This document shows, in pieces, positions 5,033-6,020 of a stretch of 6,020 nt of DNA. The stretch is taken from assembly GCA_947624075.1 (NCBI GenBank), contig CANQIM010000074.1:1-6020 (forward strand), read 5' to 3'. The notes below the pieces were generated by a model. That model was not told the DNA's origin, did not search any database, and saw only the letters and a list, made by a program, of their open reading frames with translations. Numbering within the stretch: the stretch's first letter is position 1; each line of letters starts with the position of its first letter. Origin of the DNA: an uncultured Bacilli bacterium. GTDB lineage: Bacteria > Bacillota_I > Bacilli_A > RF39 > UBA660. Position numbers and translations under genes: made by a program.

Positions 5033-5734
5033 ATGAAATTAAATATATTTTATTCAACTACAAAAGACGGCATTATGTCTAATGAGAAAAAATATTTTCC
5101 CAATCTTAATCAAGATGAAATTAATCTTCTTTACGAAACCAATTGTAAAAAGTTCTTTCAAAAACTAAACATTCCTTTAGAAAATGTAATATATTTAGAC
5201 ACCTCTTCTTCTAAAAAAATAACATATCGAATTGTAACTAATACCCTTAAAAATCCCAAGGAAAGTATTTTACTACTTAAGAGTACTACGCCTAATCTTT
5301 TAGTCGCAGCCCAAACAACAGACTTACCACTAATAGTCGCAACGGCTAATATAAATAAAGAAGAAAAGATAAGTGCCATTGCTTTAGGAACAATTGAAAA
5401 TCTAAATAATCATCTCTTACATGAAATGATAGAAGTCTTAATTAAAGAAACTGATAAAGCTCCCTTTGAAATGACTTTTTATATTGGACCTTGCCAAACT
5501 GCTTATGAATTAAAAAATTTTGTAGTCAAAAATAATTACTGGTCTAAAGCATTATCAAAGAAAAATAAAAAGACTTATTTAGACTTGAAATTTGCCATAT
5601 TTAATGAATTAATAAATGAAATAGTTGATCCAAATTATATATATTTTGATACTACTGATATTACCGATAAATCTAAATTTTATCAAGAAAATCAAGGCGC
5701 TGTTTTAGCGTGTTGTCTATATACAGAAGAATAA
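5033..5734 (+). CDS. Degenerate YfiH/PgeF (laccase-domain, polyphenol oxidase) family-like protein
   Basis: This 233-residue soluble protein has no signal peptide or membrane segment. The arrangement of a TTDLPLIV strand (95-102), an AIALGTIEN segment (115-123), IGPCQTAYEL (151-160) and YLDLKFAIFNELI (182-194) matches the YfiH/PgeF layout TADC.P...AVHAGWRG...IGP...YEV...YLDL...N...L. The putative metal ligands are missing: TADC Cys is Leu98, the HAGWRG His is Ala117, and the upstream Q.H motif is replaced by LDTSS around 55-59. PgeF proteins edit peptidoglycan precursors; loss of the ligands suggests a different or lost activity, plausible in an organism with an altered cell wall. AGGAG (5021-5025) sits seven bases before the ATG, overlapping the end of uvrB, so the two are probably cotranscribed. 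Position between uvrB and uvrA gives no clear functional clue. Family assignment rests on pattern similarity only. Confidence 0.6.
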   Translation: MKLNIFYSTTKDGIMSNEKKYFPNLNQDEINLLYETNCKKFFQKLNIPLENVIYLDTSSSKKITYRIVTNTLKNPKESILLLKSTTPNLLVAAQTTDLPLIVATANINKEEKISAIALGTIENLNNHLLHEMIEVLIKETDKAPFEMTFYIGPCQTAYELKNFVVKNNYWSKALSKKNKKTYLDLKFAIFNELINEIVDPNYIYFDTTDITDKSKFYQENQGAVLACCLYTEE

Positions 5735-5766
5735 AAGTCAAAAAATAAAGCATAATAAAATAAAGC

Positions 5767-5794
5767 TTACTATTTGTAAAAAATGTAGTATAAT
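5767..5794 (+). promoter_or_regulatory. Candidate uvrA promoter
   Basis: A perfect -10 TATAAT (5789-5794) is preceded at 16 bases by TTACTA (5767-5772), a four-of-six -35. It lies 17 bases before the uvrA ATG, giving a very short leader. The 77-base gap to the previous gene leaves room for such a promoter; no LexA box was seen. Confidence 0.5.
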
Positions 5795-5811
5795 ATGAAA
5801 CAGGTGATTTT

Positions 5812-6020
5812 ATGGATGAAATAGTAATTAAAGGAGCACGTGAAAATAATTTAAAAAATATTGATATAACACTCCCTAAAAATAAGCTTATTGTTATGAC
5901 AGGACTTTCTGGTAGTGGTAAAAGTTCTCTAGCTTTTGATACTATTTATGCTGAAGGTCAAAGAAGATATGTTGAAAGTCTATCAGCCTATGCTAGACAA
6001 TTTTTAGGTGGTTCAGAAAA
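5812..6020 (+). CDS. uvrA: Excinuclease ABC subunit UvrA, N-terminal part (cut by the window edge)
   Basis: The first 69 codons of UvrA, the damage-sensing ABC-type ATPase dimer that delivers UvrB to lesions, are present. The N-terminus IVIKGARENNLKNIDI is the standard UvrA opening. It is followed by the first Walker A, GLSGSGKSS (31-39), and the conserved FDTIYAEGQRRYVESLSAYARQF region (42-64). Start ATG 5812 is supported by AGGTG (5802-5806) five bases upstream. The frame is open to the right edge; a complete UvrA has about 940 residues, so more than 90 percent lies outside. The order uvrB-(YfiH-like)-uvrA keeps the common uvrBA neighbourhood with one inserted gene. Confidence 0.98.
   Translation, partial: MDEIVIKGARENNLKNIDITLPKNKLIVMTGLSGSGKSSLAFDTIYAEGQRRYVESLSAYARQFLGGSE

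Noticed and set aside
1..6020. CRISPR array, tRNA or rRNA genes
   Set aside because: No regularly spaced repeats other than VR/TR, and no cloverleaf or rRNA signature was seen on reading both strands.

Overview
The window holds a complete-looking diversity-generating retroelement (DGR) on a bacterial chromosome. It sits directly upstream of the nucleotide-excision-repair genes uvrB and uvrA. The coding regions are strongly AT-rich, the genes have Shine-Dalgarno sites of the AGGAG type, and the UvrB/UvrA proteins look like those of low-GC Firmicutes. This suggests an uncultured Bacillota of the Bacilli/Mollicutes-related gut type, but that placement is inference. No in-frame TGA occurs in roughly 5 kb of coding sequence and Trp is always TGG, so the standard bacterial code fits.

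Region by region, all genes on the + strand. (1) At 2-223 lies the C-terminal end of a C-type-lectin-fold variable protein, cut by the left edge; its last 155 bp are the variable repeat (VR, 68-222). (2) A short-loop inverted repeat starts exactly at the VR end (223-247), and a second perfect 12-bp inverted repeat follows (271-305). (3) The template repeat (TR, 428-582) lies exactly 360 bp downstream of VR. VR and TR differ at 21 positions and every one is an adenine in TR, the hallmark of DGR mutagenic retrohoming. (4) At 583-829 there is a candidate structured 3' part of the TR transcript, a terminator-like hairpin and possible promoter elements. (5) Three overlapping genes follow: a MutS domain I-like accessory protein (830-1216), the Avd four-helix-bundle accessory protein (1191-1550), and a DGR reverse transcriptase (1535-2578). 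(6) At 2579-3072 is an AT-rich spacer with a TnpB N-terminal remnant behind a near-consensus promoter. (7) Then uvrB (3073-5022), a degenerate YfiH/PgeF-like gene (5033-5734), and the first 69 codons of uvrA (5812 to the right edge).

How it works together: the TR RNA is copied by the RT, with Avd and perhaps the MutS-like protein, into cDNA in which template adenines are randomised. The cDNA then replaces VR, with the GC-rich 3' end of VR and the adjacent hairpin marking the target. In this copy all 12 Asn codons of TR have been changed in VR, giving a ligand-binding surface rich in Tyr, Gly, Phe, Thr and Ser. uvrB and uvrA are housekeeping repair genes; nothing here shows a functional link to the DGR, but they indicate that the element is chromosomal on this side. 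No phage structural gene is visible in the window.
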